The notes beneath the pieces are model-generated. The model was not told where the DNA came from and searched no databases. It was given only the letters and a program-made list of their open reading frames with translations. Source: CAVTSA01 sp963737225 (lineage in GTDB: Bacteria; Chloroflexota; Dormibacteria; Dormibacterales; Dormibacteraceae). From it: a stretch of 64,000 bases of DNA. Location of the stretch: assembly GCA_963737225.1 (NCBI GenBank), contig CAVTSA010000013.1, positions 558,001-622,000 on the forward strand, in the 5' to 3' direction. Numbering within the stretch: the first letter of the stretch is position 1; the number at the start of each line of letters is the position of its first letter. Positions 49,407 to 59,445 of the stretch are shown piece by piece. The position numbers and the translations under genes are program-made.

Positions 49407-50669
49407 ATGCCGCCCCACGGGTACCGGCTGGTCGACACCGCCACCGTCGACCTGCACGCCGGGGACGGAGGGCGCGGGGCGGCGACCTTCCGGCGTGAGC
49501 CTTTCACACCGCGGGGCGGCCCCGACGGCGGAGACGGCGGAGACGGCGGCTCGATCATCCTCCACGCCACTCCCAACGAGACCTCACTGCAGGACATCGC
49601 GCGCCGCCGGGTGTGGCGGGCGGAAGACGGCGGCCACGGGGCCCGGTCCCGGAGAAACGGAAAGCGCGGCGAAGACCTTCACCTCGAGGTCCCGGTCGGC
49701 TCCATGCTCTTCGACGACGAAACCGGGGACCTCCTGGGGGACCTGGACGCCCCCGGGGCGGAGCTGCTGGCCGCCCGGGGAGGGGTCGGTGGACGGGGCA
49801 ACGTCCACTTCAAGAGCTCCGTCAACCAGGCCCCGCAGACGGCTGAGCCAGGCCTGCCAGGGGAGTCGTTTCGAGCCCGGTTCGAGCTCAAGCTGATCGC
49901 GCAGGTGGGTCTGGTAGGGGCCCCCAACGCCGGCAAGTCCTCGCTCCTGCGGGCGATCTCGGCCGCCACCCCGGAGGTCGGGGACTACCCGTTCACGACC
50001 CTGGAGCCGCAGCTGGGCGTGGCCGAGCTGAGTGACGGATCACGGGTGGTGGCGGCTGACATCCCGGGGCTCATCGAGGGCGCGGCGCAGGGGGCAGGTC
50101 TGGGGCAGCGGTTCCTCCGTCACATCGAACGCACGCGCCTGCTGGTCTACGTCGTCGACGGCGCCGGGCCCGACCCGGCCGGCGACCTGGCCGTCGTCCG
50201 CAGCGAGGTCGACGCGTACTCCGAGGCGCTGGCCCGGCGCCCGAGCCTGCTCTGCGTCAACAAGCTCGACCTGCCCGAGGCGAGGGACCGCCGCGACGCG
50301 GGCGCGTTCGCGGAGGCCGTCTGGATCTCGGCCCGTGACGGAACCGGGATCGACGCCCTGCTGGAACGCATCCGCATCGAGCTGGCGGCGCTGCCGGAGC
50401 CGGAGAAGTCGGTTCCGGCCGCGCGCCGCGTGCGGCTCCGCCGGACGGAGAGCGCCCCGCAGGTGGTGCGCCACGACTGGGGTTACGAGATCACCGGTTC
50501 GCGGATCGAGCGCCTGGTCGAGCGAACCGACTTCGACGCGGAGCCGGCGGTCCAGCGCTTCCAGGTCATCCTCGACCGGATGGGCGTCTCGGCAGCCCTC
50601 GCCGACGCTGGGGCGGAGCCGGGGGACACGGTCCGCGTGGGCGATCTCGAGTTCGAGTACCAGCCGTGA
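49407..50669 (+). CDS. obgE: GTPase Obg (CgtA)
   Basis: The 420-residue protein has the glycine-rich Obg fold (DGGRGAATFRREPFTPRGGP, GGVGGRGNVHFKSS), a G domain with GAPNAGKSS, DYPFTTLEP, DIPGLIEGA and NKLD, and a C-terminal OCT domain (GDTVRVGDLEFEYQP). It works in 50S ribosome assembly and stringent control. Its position after rplU-rpmA is the conserved bacterial order. Confidence 0.97.
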   Translation: MPPHGYRLVDTATVDLHAGDGGRGAATFRREPFTPRGGPDGGDGGDGGSIILHATPNETSLQDIARRRVWRAEDGGHGARSRRNGKRGEDLHLEVPVGSMLFDDETGDLLGDLDAPGAELLAARGGVGGRGNVHFKSSVNQAPQTAEPGLPGESFRARFELKLIAQVGLVGAPNAGKSSLLRAISAATPEVGDYPFTTLEPQLGVAELSDGSRVVAADIPGLIEGAAQGAGLGQRFLRHIERTRLLVYVVDGAGPDPAGDLAVVRSEVDAYSEALARRPSLLCVNKLDLPEARDRRDAGAFAEAVWISARDGTGIDALLERIRIELAALPEPEKSVPAARRVRLRRTESAPQVVRHDWGYEITGSRIERLVERTDFDAEPAVQRFQVILDRMGVSAALADAGAEPGDTVRVGDLEFEYQP

Positions 50670-50685
50670 CCGCTCCCCGCCTGGA

Positions 50686-50755
50686 GTGCCGTTTCCCGGC
50701 GAAGGTGGCCTTCAGCGTCCGTTGCAGCGCCCAATTGCCGGGATGCGGCCTCCCA
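50686..50755. repeat. Imperfect inverted repeat between obgE and nadD
   Basis: GCCGTTTCCCGGCGAA (50686-50701) pairs with AATTGCCGGGATGCGGC (50739-50755) with some mismatches. It belongs to the same type as the 16447 element (shared TCCCGGC core). Confidence 0.45.
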
Positions 50756-50801
50756 GCAAGGACGAGGTTGCAGGAAGGGACGGCGTGAGAGAGGGCGCTC
50801 C

Positions 50802-51395
50802 GTGAGGCTCGGGATCGTAGGCGGGACGTTCGACCCGATCCATGTCGCCCACGTCGCGATGGCGGAGGCGGCCCGGCGGTGCGCCGGGTTGGAGCGGGTC
50901 CTGGTCATCCCGGCCGGGGTCCCCCCACATCGTCCGCAGCCGGAGGCCGGCGACCAGGACCGGCTGGCGATGTGCCGGCTGGCGATCCGCGGCCACGACG
51001 AGCTCGAGGTGTCGGACCTGGAGCTGCGGCGTGCGGGGCCTTCGTACACCGTGCTGACCCTGGAGGAGGTCCACGCGCGGTGTCCAGGGGCCGAGCTGTA
51101 CCTGGTCCTGGGCTGGGACGCCGCCCGCGAGCTGCGTTCCTGGTACGGGCCGGACCGGGTGCTGGAGCTGGCGACCCTGGTCGTGATCCCACGGCCCGGC
51201 CTTCCGGATCCGACCGCCGGGGATCTCCGGAACGCGGGCATCCCGGACGGTCGCTTTCGGATCTGCCGGGTCCGCACACCTGACATCGGCGCCACGGAGC
51301 TCCGCCGCCACCTGCACGCCGGCACCGTGCCCAAGGGCGCCCTGGACCCCGCGGTTGCCGGGTACATCGCGACGCACCACCTCTATCGGGATTGA
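50802..51395 (+). CDS. nadD: Nicotinate-nucleotide adenylyltransferase
   Basis: The 197-residue protein has the nucleotidyltransferase motif GGTFDPIHVAHVAMAEAA (residues 7-24) and the family tail PDIGATELRRHLHAG, equivalent to the ISST-type site. It makes deamido-NAD from NaMN. The start is GTG 50802 after GAGAGAGGG. The order obgE-nadD-rsfS is conserved. Confidence 0.95.
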   Translation: MRLGIVGGTFDPIHVAHVAMAEAARRCAGLERVLVIPAGVPPHRPQPEAGDQDRLAMCRLAIRGHDELEVSDLELRRAGPSYTVLTLEEVHARCPGAELYLVLGWDAARELRSWYGPDRVLELATLVVIPRPGLPDPTAGDLRNAGIPDGRFRICRVRTPDIGATELRRHLHAGTVPKGALDPAVAGYIATHHLYRD

Positions 51396-51412
51396 ATCCG
51401 CCTCCGATCGGA

Positions 51413-51418
51413 CATACT
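51413..51418 (+). promoter_or_regulatory. -10 box CATACT for rsfS (leaderless)
   Basis: CATACT ends 7 bases before the TTG start of rsfS at 51426. No Shine-Dalgarno sequence is seen. Confidence 0.5.
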
Positions 51419-51425
51419 TGGTGCA

Positions 51426-51857
51426 TTGCAGGAACGAGAACCGCTGGACTCGCGTGAACTGGCCGAGCTGCTGAGGGGAGCGGCCGAAGATCGCAAGGCC
51501 TGGGACCCGGTGATCGTAGATCTCCGTGGCCTGACCACCATCGCCGACTACTTCGTGATCTGCGAGGGTGAAACCGACCGGCAGGTGAAGGCGATCGCAG
51601 ACGCCATGGTGGAGCGCGCGCGGGAACGCCGCATCCGCCCGCTGGCCGTGGACGGCTACGAGGATGCGACCTGGGTCCTCCTGGACTTCGACAGCGTCCT
51701 CGCGCACGTCTTCCTCCCCGGCGAACGCAGCTACTACGACCTGGAGGGGTTGTGGCGGCCCGGAACCCGATCGCGCCAGCAGACGGAGATGCCCGGGGAC
51801 GGCGCTGCCGACGAGGTCGACCGCCTCGACCCGCGCACCACCGCCGCCGGCTCGTGA
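51426..51857 (+). CDS. rsfS: Ribosome silencing factor RsfS (Iojap family)
   Basis: The 143-residue protein has the Iojap core: KAWDPVIVDLRGLTTIADYF, VICEGETDRQVKAIADAMVE and GYEDATWVLLDFDSVLAHVF with the Tyr-Tyr-Asp-Leu-Glu tail. It binds uL14 and blocks 70S joining. The start is TTG 51426. It overlaps the glycosyltransferase start by four bases. Confidence 0.94.
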   Translation: MQEREPLDSRELAELLRGAAEDRKAWDPVIVDLRGLTTIADYFVICEGETDRQVKAIADAMVERARERRIRPLAVDGYEDATWVLLDFDSVLAHVFLPGERSYYDLEGLWRPGTRSRQQTEMPGDGAADEVDRLDPRTTAAGS

Positions 51858-52996
51858 GCGGGGCGGAGGCCGCGCCGCTACCGCGCGCCTCGATGCGGCT
51901 GGGTGTCGACCTGACCGCCTGCTGGCGCGACCGCATCGGAATGGTCACGTTCGCGCTCGGCATCACCGAGGCACTCCTCGACGTCGATCCCGATCTCTCG
52001 CTGACCCTCTTCTGCAGTCGCGAGCGCCCTCCCGCCCTGCGCGTCCGGCCTCAGGACGAGCGACGGGTTGGGGCCTTGGTCTCGCCGCTGCGTCACGAGG
52101 TGCCCCAAAAGCTCCGGTGGCTCCCGGGAGCCGAGGCCGAGGCCGGCGTCGATGCCGTGCTGTACCCGTACTGGCCACCGCCGCCGCGGCGAAGGCCTGA
52201 GGCTCCGCCCGCCGTCTCCATGGTCCACGATCTCGCCTTCAGGGTCCGGCCCGACGAGGTGCCCTGGCAGCAGCGCCTCTACCTGGGGTCCTTGATGCCG
52301 CCCGCGGTGCGTCACGCGGCCGCAATGCTGTGCCCTTCGGAAGCGACCCGCCGCGACCTGCTCGCCGCGTATCCCAACTCCGGTCTCGAGCGCCGGGTGG
52401 TGGTGATCCCGGAGGGACCGGGCATCGACGGCCGCGTGCCCGAGGGGCCGCTGCCGCCCGGCGTGGAGCCTCCGTTCCTTCTGTTCGTGGGCACGATCGA
52501 GCCGCGCAAGAACCTGCCCCGCCTGCTGCGGGCGATCCGGCGACTGCGGCGGCAGGGCGCGGTGCCGCCGCTGGTGGTCGCGGGCCGGGCCGGCTGGGCC
52601 TACGGCACGGCCCTCGACGAGCTCCGGGCCGACCCCGGGATACGCCTGCTGGGGCATGTCGATGATCGGACGCTGGCGGCGCTCTATCGGTCGGCGACCG
52701 CGCTTTGCCTGCCCAGCCTCTACGAGGGTTTCGGTCTCCCTCTCCTGGAGGCGATGGCGGCCGGGCTGCCGGCACTGGTGGGCACCCAGGGCTCGCTTCC
52801 GGAGCTGGCGGGGGGCGCCGCGCTCGAGGTCGATCCGAGGGACGTCGGCGCCATCGCCGGCGGACTGGGCCGGCTTCTTGACGACGAGGAGCTGCGAGCC
52901 CGTCTGATCGCCGGCGGACGCGAACGAGCCACCCACTTCACCTGGGAGGCTGCCGCCACCGGTGCGCTCCAGGTGATCCGCGGCGTCCTACGGTAG
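51854..52996 (+). CDS. Glycosyltransferase family 4 (GT-B) protein
   Basis: The 380-residue GT-B enzyme has LFVGTIEPRKNLPRLLRAIR as the donor-domain start and the EX7E motif in LPSLYEGFGLPLLEAMAAGL. HDLAFRVRPDEVPWQQRLYL sits in the acceptor domain. It resembles mannosyl/rhamnosyl transferases with a VDLTACWRDRIGMVTFALG N-terminus. GTG 51854 overlaps the rsfS stop; ATG 51893 is also possible. The acceptor is unknown. Confidence 0.88.
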   Translation: MSGAEAAPLPRASMRLGVDLTACWRDRIGMVTFALGITEALLDVDPDLSLTLFCSRERPPALRVRPQDERRVGALVSPLRHEVPQKLRWLPGAEAEAGVDAVLYPYWPPPPRRRPEAPPAVSMVHDLAFRVRPDEVPWQQRLYLGSLMPPAVRHAAAMLCPSEATRRDLLAAYPNSGLERRVVVIPEGPGIDGRVPEGPLPPGVEPPFLLFVGTIEPRKNLPRLLRAIRRLRRQGAVPPLVVAGRAGWAYGTALDELRADPGIRLLGHVDDRTLAALYRSATALCLPSLYEGFGLPLLEAMAAGLPALVGTQGSLPELAGGAALEVDPRDVGAIAGGLGRLLDDEELRARLIAGGRERATHFTWEAAATGALQVIRGVLR

Positions 52997-53165
52997 CGCC
53001 GGCTCGGACGCGGCGCGGCCACCTACGACGGCTACCCAGCGCGCCACTCGTCCCTCGACTCCATGCCGCGCCCAAGGCGAGCCCAATCAGAGTCAGTCTC
53101 GGGTGGCCCCCTGACGCGTTGAATTGGGGGCACGCCGTTCGGCAGTTGGGCGCGGGGATCCCTGC

Positions 53166-53330
53166 CGTGTAGACTGCCGGTTCAGCGGAGCAGGTCGAGG
53201 TCGTTCCGTTGGTGGAGGAAGGCAAGAGGGGACGCGTCCCGGTCCGTAAGGGAACCGTGCTCTGGGGGGCACGAGGAGTGAGATTGCGCATACACCGCGG
53301 GAGAGCGCTGCGAATCGAGCACCGGACGGC
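53166..53330 (+). promoter_or_regulatory. Promoter and structured leader of the peptide-transporter operon
   Basis: A TAGACT -10-like box at about 53168-53173 precedes a leader of about 150 bases. The leader holds the palindrome GGGACGCGTCCC (53229-53240), then GGTCC with GGAACC, then GTGC (53257-53260) with GCAC (53269-53272). I do not recognise a known riboswitch. The stretch 52997-53165 shows nothing else. Confidence 0.4.
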
Positions 53331-54341
53331 ATGACCGAGCACCTGCTCGAGGTGCGCGACCTGCACACCGAGTTCCCCACCGACGAGGGACTGGTGCGGG
53401 CGGTGGACGGGGTGTCCTTCCACCTCGACCGCGGGGAGACTCTGGGGATCGTCGGCGAGAGCGGCTCCGGGAAGTCGGTGACCGTGATGAGCGTGATGCG
53501 TCTGATCCGCCCGCCCGGGCGCATCGCCAGTGGCCAGGTCCTCTTTCGCGGCCGCGACCTGAGCACGCTCAGCCAGCGGCAGATGGAGGCGATCCGCGGC
53601 GAGCAGATCGCGATGATCTTCCAGGACCCGATGACCTCGCTCAACCCGGTGTTCCGGACCGGGTGGCAGGTGGGTGAGCCGCTCCGGCTGCACAAGAACA
53701 TCAGCAACAACCAGGCCTGGCGACGAGCGATCGACATGCTGGGCCGGGTCGGCATACCGGAGGCCAGAAAGCGGGCCACCATGTACCCGCACGAGTTCAG
53801 CGGAGGCATGCGGCAGCGCGCCATGATCGCGATGGGGCTGACCACCGCGCCCCAGGTGCTGATCGCGGACGAGCCGACGACCGCGCTCGACGTCACCATC
53901 CAGGCGCAGATCCTGGAGCTGCTGCGGGAGATCAACCAGGAGTTCGGGACCGCCACCGTCTTCATCACCCACAACCTGGGTGTGGTGGCCGGGATGTGCG
54001 ACCGGGTGATGGTGATGTATGCAGGGCGCGCGGTGGAGGAGGGTCCGACGGAGGAGGTCTTCGCCAACCCCCGGCACCCGTACACCTGGGCGCTCCTGCG
54101 CACCATCCCGCGCCTCGACGCCGACGAGCGGGAGCCGCTGCATCCGATCGAAGGGCTGCCCCCCGACCTGGCACACCTCCCCCGCGGGTGCCCCTTCCAT
54201 CCGCGCTGCCCCTTCCGCCGGCAGCGCTGCCTGGAGGAGCGGCCGGAGCTCGCCCCGGTGGCGCCGAAGCAGCGGGCCGCCTGCTGGGTCGCTCAGGAGG
54301 GAGTCGATCTGACCGCCGCCGCGCAGGGAGCGACGGCATGA
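53331..54341 (+). CDS. Oligopeptide/dipeptide ABC transporter ATP-binding protein (DppD/OppD-like)
   Basis: The 336-residue ATPase has Walker A GESGSGKS, signature FSGGMRQR, Walker B VLIADEPTTALD and the oligopeptide-type C-terminal Cys cluster (GCPFHPRCPFRRQRC). It energises peptide import with the second ATPase encoded next. The stop overlaps the next ATG (ATGA). It is intact, unlike dppC- and oppA-like genes downstream. Confidence 0.93.
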   Translation: MTEHLLEVRDLHTEFPTDEGLVRAVDGVSFHLDRGETLGIVGESGSGKSVTVMSVMRLIRPPGRIASGQVLFRGRDLSTLSQRQMEAIRGEQIAMIFQDPMTSLNPVFRTGWQVGEPLRLHKNISNNQAWRRAIDMLGRVGIPEARKRATMYPHEFSGGMRQRAMIAMGLTTAPQVLIADEPTTALDVTIQAQILELLREINQEFGTATVFITHNLGVVAGMCDRVMVMYAGRAVEEGPTEEVFANPRHPYTWALLRTIPRLDADEREPLHPIEGLPPDLAHLPRGCPFHPRCPFRRQRCLEERPELAPVAPKQRAACWVAQEGVDLTAAAQGATA

Positions 54342-55399
54342 GCTCGCAGGTGGCGGCCGAGGCGCCGGCGGCGGCCACCCAGAACCAGCCCCTCCTCGAG
54401 CTGCAGGGGGTGAAGACCTGGTTCCCGGTCCGGGCCGGCGTCATGCAGCGCACGGTCGCCCACGTACACGCCGTGGACGGCGTCGACCTCTCGATCCGGC
54501 CCGGCGAGACCCTGGGTCTGGTCGGCGAGTCCGGGTGCGGCAAGACCACGCTGGGACGGACCGTCATTCGCCTGATCGAGGCGACCGCCGGCCGGATCCT
54601 GTTCAAGGGTCGGGACCTGCGGAAGCTGTCGGCCGGTGACATGCGGCGCGAGCGGCGTGAGATGGCGATGATCTTCCAGGATCCCTACGCCTCCCTCAAC
54701 CCCCGCCAGACGGTGGGCGAGATCGTCGCCGAGCCGCTCGACATCCACGGCCTCTCGCCGACGCGCCAGGCGCGAACCCAACGCATCGACGAGCTGCTGG
54801 AGACGGTCGGGCTCTCGCGCAGCTACCGCAACCGCTACCCGCACGAGTTCAGCGGCGGTCAGCGCCAGCGCATCGGCATCGCCCGCGCCCTCGCGGTCAA
54901 CCCTTCGCTGATCGTCTGCGACGAGCCGGTCTCGGCCCTCGACGTGTCGATCCAGGCCCAGATCGTGAACCTGCTCGAACGCCTGCAGCAGGAGCTCGGC
55001 CTGACCTACCTCTTCATCGCTCACGACCTGTCGGTGGTCAAGCACATCTCGGACCGGATCGCCGTCATGTACCTGGGCAAGGTGGTGGAGGTGGCGCCGG
55101 CGGCCGAGCTGCACCGGGAGCCCAAGCACCCGTACACGGCCTCTTTGCTGTCGGCGATCCCGATCCCCGATCCGCGCGTGGAGCGCCAGCGCAAACGCAT
55201 CATCCTGCAGGGGGACGTGCCTTCGCCCGTCAATCCCCCGTCAGGCTGCCGGTTCCGCACCCGCTGCTTCAACGCCCAGGCGCGCTGCGCGGAGGCCGAG
55301 CCCCGGCTCGCGGAGTGGTCGCGTGGCGCCCACGTCGCCGCCTGCTTCTTCCCGGTCGAGTCGGGCACCGTGGCCCGGGAGGCATCGACGCAGTCATGA
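54338..55399 (+). CDS. Oligopeptide/dipeptide ABC transporter ATP-binding protein (DppF/OppF-like)
   Basis: The 353-residue ATPase has Walker A GESGCGKTT, QDPYASLNPRQTVGEIV, signature FSGGQRQR and Walker B LIVCDEPVSALD. The C-terminal Cys-rich tail GCRFRTRCFNAQARC is the OppF type. It overlaps its neighbours by four bases on both sides, so translation is tightly coupled. Confidence 0.94.
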   Translation: MSSQVAAEAPAAATQNQPLLELQGVKTWFPVRAGVMQRTVAHVHAVDGVDLSIRPGETLGLVGESGCGKTTLGRTVIRLIEATAGRILFKGRDLRKLSAGDMRRERREMAMIFQDPYASLNPRQTVGEIVAEPLDIHGLSPTRQARTQRIDELLETVGLSRSYRNRYPHEFSGGQRQRIGIARALAVNPSLIVCDEPVSALDVSIQAQIVNLLERLQQELGLTYLFIAHDLSVVKHISDRIAVMYLGKVVEVAPAAELHREPKHPYTASLLSAIPIPDPRVERQRKRIILQGDVPSPVNPPSGCRFRTRCFNAQARCAEAEPRLAEWSRGAHVAACFFPVESGTVAREASTQS

Positions 55400-56430
55400 C
55401 CGCCTACATCATCCGGAGACTCCTGCTCGCGATCCCGGTGGTGTTCGGCGTGACGCTGATCACGTTCCTGCTGATGCACTTCACGGCCGGCAACTACGTG
55501 CCCGGCCTCACGCTCGAGCCCAACATGACACCCGCCGACATCGCACGCATTCGCGCCGACCTGGGCCTCGACAAGCCGCTCCCCGTGCAGTACCTGGACT
55601 GGATCGGGATCGGGCAGCTCATGGGATGGATCGGGCTCGCCCGCCTGCTCGGCGGCGCTCAGAACGTGAGCCCCGGCATTCTCGAGGGCAACTTCGGAAA
55701 CTCCCTGATCAACGGAACGCCGGTCCTCGGCGATGTGCTGCAGCGCCTGCCCAACACGCTCGAGCTGACGGGGACCGCGATCTTCCTCGGCATCGTGGTC
55801 TCGATCCCGATCGGCGTCATGGGTGCGCTCAGGCGCGGGAGCGCGTTCGACCAGGCGCTGACCACGGTGTCGGTCGCCGGCTTCGCGATCCCGCAGTTCT
55901 GGCTGGGACTGGTCCTGATCCTGATCTTCTCGGTCGCGTTCCATCAGTGGCACCTGCCGTTCCTGCCCTCCGGCGGCGCGACCAGCCCGATCAACGGGGG
56001 CGGCGTCGGCGATCGCGTCGTGCACCTGGTGCTGCCGGCGATCGTGCTCGGCTTCTTCTACATCGCGACCTGGTCGCGCTTCATCCGCTCGACCATGATC
56101 GAAGCCATGAACCAGGACTACGTGACCACGGCACGCGCCAAGGGCATGCCGGAGCGGCGGACGGTGTTCGTTCACGCGCTCCGCAACGCGCTGTCGCCGC
56201 TGGTCACCCTGATCGGTCTCGAGCTCCCGGGTCTCGTCAGCGGGGCCCTGGTGATCGAGGTGGTGTTCAGCTGGCCGGGGATCGGGCTCCTGCTCTATGA
56301 CCAGGCGCTGCAGTACGACTACACCACCGTGCTCGGCATCGTGACGTTCGCGTCGCTGCTGGTGGTGGTCGGCAACCTGCTCGCCGACGTCACCTACGCG
56401 ATCGTCGATCCCCGGGTGCACTACGCATGA
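55396..56430 (+). CDS. Peptide ABC transporter permease (DppB/OppB-like)
   Basis: The 344-residue permease starts with the family signature MTAYIIRRLLLAIPVVFGVTL and has six transmembrane helices with the EAA loop DYVTTARAKGMPERR. Two conserved stretches, GNFGNSLINGTPVLGDVLQR and RNALSPLVTLIGLELPGLVS, are present. An insertion between helix 1 and the periplasmic domain (QYLDWIGIGQLMGWIGLARL) is typical. Intact. Confidence 0.93.
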   Translation: MTAYIIRRLLLAIPVVFGVTLITFLLMHFTAGNYVPGLTLEPNMTPADIARIRADLGLDKPLPVQYLDWIGIGQLMGWIGLARLLGGAQNVSPGILEGNFGNSLINGTPVLGDVLQRLPNTLELTGTAIFLGIVVSIPIGVMGALRRGSAFDQALTTVSVAGFAIPQFWLGLVLILIFSVAFHQWHLPFLPSGGATSPINGGGVGDRVVHLVLPAIVLGFFYIATWSRFIRSTMIEAMNQDYVTTARAKGMPERRTVFVHALRNALSPLVTLIGLELPGLVSGALVIEVVFSWPGIGLLLYDQALQYDYTTVLGIVTFASLLVVVGNLLADVTYAIVDPRVHYA

Positions 56431-57440
56431 CCTGCCTCAAGCGAACTCCGCGAGTTCGGTTCGTCAGGCGCCCGGTCATGAGCCAGCCGACCGAGATCCG
56501 CCGCCAGGGGATACCGGAACGGGTCGCGCCCTCCGGGATTGCCACCCGGGTGGTCGAGGACGAGCAGGTCGCACGGCGCCCGGCACGCAGCTTCGTGCGC
56601 CAGTCGATGAGCGAGTTGCGGCACAACCCGGCCGCCGTGGCCTCGGCCGTCATCCTCTGGTGCTGATCCTGATCGCGATCTTCGCCCCCGCTGATCCAGC
56701 TGATAACGCATACCACCCCGATCGAGCAGGACCTCCTGAACACGTACGCCAGCCCCTCCCGGGAGCACCTGCTGGGCACCGACGAGCTTGGCCGCGACAC
56801 CCTCACCAGCCTTGTCTACGGGGCGCGCATCTCTCTCGGCATCGGCTTCTTGGCGGTGTCGGTGGCGCTCGTGATCGGTGGGATCGTCGGCCTCTGCGCC
56901 GGGTTCTACGGGGGGTGGGTGGACGATGTGCTGATGCGCGTGGTCGACGTGGTGCTGGCGATCCCGGCGATCTTCCTCTACATCCTGATGGCGATCCTGT
57001 TCCGTCCCAACGCCATCACGCTGGCGCTCATCATCGCGTCGCTCAGCTGGGCTTTCCTGGCTCGCCTGGTGCGCGCCGAGGTGCTGTCTTTGCGGAGCCG
57101 TGACTACGTGCTCGCGGCCCGATCGATCGGCGCCCGCGACACCCGCATCCTGTCCCGCCACGTGCTGCCCAACTGCCTGCAGATCGTGATCGTGGCCGCC
57201 AGCCTCGGCATCGGGCAGGTGGTGCTGATCGAGGCCGCGCTGGACTTCCTCGGGTTGGGCATCCAGGAACCCACGCCCAGCTGGGGCAACATGCTCTCCA
57301 ACGCGGAGGTTTACTTCACGCACTCGGTGTGGCTGGTCGTCCTCCCCGGACTCATGATCTTCCTGACCGTGATCGCCTGCAACGTGCTCGGGAACGGGCT
57401 CCGGGACGCGTTCGATCCAAGGCTTCGCGGCCGCACGTAG
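56427..57440 (+). CDS. Peptide ABC transporter permease (DppC/OppC-like), two compensating indels
   Basis: The N-terminus (SFVRQSMSELRHNPAAVASA) and the main part (SREHLLGTDELGRDTLTSLV, EAA loop DYVLAARSIGARD, DFLGLGIQEPTPSWG) share one frame. About 35 bases at 56655-56690 (LILIAIFAP) are in another, with a TGA in the main frame at 56664. A lost G in CTCTGGTG and an extra C in the C5 run of GCCCCCG explain both. The protein is probably intact in nature. ATG 56478 is an alternative start. Confidence 0.85.
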
Positions 57441-57545
57441 GCGAGCACTGGCAAGGGGGGATCCGTATTGGGAGTGGACGGAGAAAGCGAGCTTGCGAAT
57501 ACTGAGTGCCGAGTATGAGTGCCTACCTGGGGAGGAAGGAATCTG

Positions 57546-59248
57546 ATGGGTGATAGTGACGGTCGACGACCGAGCCACGCCCGGAGGCGGCATCTCTCGC
57601 CGGGATTTCCTACGCGGCACCGCCGCCGCAGCACTGGCGGTGGGGGGCGCTTCCAGCGTGCTGCTCGAGCCGACCCTGGCCTCGGCGGCCGCGCTGGCGC
57701 CGCGGAAGGGCGGCTCGGTCATCGAGGGATGGGTCGACCGACATCAAGACGTTCAACTCGATCCTGAGCCAGGACGTCTACAGCAACATGATGATCAACC
57801 TGGTCAACGATCCCCTGCTCTTCGTCAACTCCAAGGGGCTCCTCGAACCAGGGCTGGCAACCTCGGTGCCGACCGGGGGTTCCGACGGGAACACCTATAC
57901 GTTCAAGCTGCACTCCGGCGTCAAGTGGTCCGACGGCACCCCGGTCACGTCGGACGACGTGCTCTTCACGTACAACCTGATCTTCGCCCCCGAGTACTCG
58001 GCGGTGGCGTCGCCTCGCCGGGGTGACTTCACGCTCCACGTGGACAGCATCTCGGCGCCCGATCCCGAGACGTTCGTCATCCACACCAAGTCGACCTACG
58101 CGCCGCTCCTGTACAGCCACGGCGCCTATCCGATCATGCCCAAGCACGTGCTGGGCAGCATCCCCGCGGCGCAGATCAACACCATGAGCTACAACTCGGC
58201 GCCCACGGTGACCAACGGCCAGTTCAAGTTCGTCTCCTGGCAGCAGGGCGCCCAGTCGACGCTGGCGCGGAACGAGAACTACTGGCGAGGAGCGCCCTAT
58301 CTCGACAACTACGTCTTCAAGGTGCTGCCGAGCGCGGTGGCGATCGGGAACGCGCTCAAGACCGGCGAGGTCAACGTGGGCGCGCAGCTCGACCCGTCGA
58401 GCCTCAGCCTCGCTGGAGACGGTGCAGGGACTCAACATCGCGAACTTCGTGACGCCGTCCTTCGAGTTCCTGGCCCTGAACCAGAATCCGCAGAAGCCGG
58501 CAGGCGCGATCCTCCAGGACGTCAAGGTTCGCCAGGCGCTCTACTACGCGATCAACCGGCCGGCGATGATCAAGTCGATCCTCTTCGGCGAGGGGTCGAA
58601 CGCCACCGGGGTGGAGCCGCCCACCAGCTGGGCCTACGATCCGAACGCCAAGCCTCAGTACGACGTACAGCCCTGCGAAAGCGAACCAGATCCTCGACGC
58701 GGCGGGTTGGACGAAGGGCTCGGATGGGATGCGTTCCAAGAACGGGACGCCACTCGCCTTCACCCTGCACTACCCGTCCGGTAGTCCTCACGCTGACCAA
58801 CATCTCGCAGGTGGTCCAGCAGAACTGGAAGGCGATCGGGGTGCAACCTGACGCCGGTGGCGATCCAGTTCACACAGCTGGTGACCGAGCTCACCGATAC
58901 CCGGGACTACGACATCATCCTGGTCGGCTTCAACTTCACCAACGACCCCGACCAGTCGCAGCTGTTCTCCAGCTCAGGTATCGCGGTCGGCGGGTTCAAC
59001 GGCATGGACTTCACCAACTCCGAGATCGACAAACTGCTCAACGAAGGGACCCGACGCTCAACAAGCAGAAGCGGATCGAGATCTACAAGCAGTATCAGAA
59101 CCTGATGCAGGAGTTGGTGCCGATCCACCTCCTCTACTTCTCGAAGCAGGCCTACGGCACCCTCAGCAGCGTCCACGGCATGCAGCTGAACACGTTCCAG
59201 CAGTACGCGCGACCGTGGATGAACAAGGTCTGGGTCAGCTCGAGCTAG
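57546..59248 (+). CDS. Peptide ABC transporter substrate-binding protein (SBP family 5), multiple frameshifts
   Basis: An SD-supported ATG (57546) is followed, one frame off, by a Tat signal (SRRDFLRGTAAAALAV) with an Ala-rich cleavage region. Typical family-5 segments then appear in changing frames: SNMMINLVNDPLLFVNSKGL, HSGVKWSDGTPVTSDDVLFT, RQALYYAINRPAMIKSILFG, DYDIILVGFNFTNDPDQSQL and YQNLMQELVPIHLLYF. At least six single-base shifts are needed across 1.7 kb. The pieces cover the whole protein, so errors in the sequence are more likely than ancient decay. It would deliver peptides to the four transporter proteins upstream. Confidence 0.8.
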
Positions 59249-59276
59249 ACGCCGGCCAGGGTCGGAACGCCATACT

Positions 59277-59313
59277 CGCGGCGGCGCCAGATCGGCGCCG
59301 CCGCGTCCGTTTT
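59277..59313 (+). terminator. Terminator of the peptide-transporter operon
   Basis: CGCGGCGGCGCC and GGCGCCGCCGCG form a perfect 12-bp stem with an AGATC loop, followed by GTCCGTTTT. It lies 28 bases after the binding-protein stop. Confidence 0.75.
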
Positions 59314-59366
59314 CACGCCCCGATGTGCTCGACGGCGTCCACGTCCCGTTGCCGGCGGCCCCCCAG

Positions 59367-59396
59367 CCGTATGTGCGACCCTGAAGGGTGATACGG
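59367..59396 (+). promoter_or_regulatory. Inverted repeat CCGTAT...ATACGG upstream of the S9 peptidase
   Basis: CCGTAT (59367-59372) and ATACGG (59391-59396) enclose ACCCTGAAGGGT, a nested stem. It may be an operator or leader hairpin. It lies 50 bases before the S9 peptidase ATG. Confidence 0.4.
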
Positions 59397-59445
59397 CGGC
59401 GGCGCAGAAGCGCCACCGCGCACGACGATTGGAGAGGAGGTCCTG

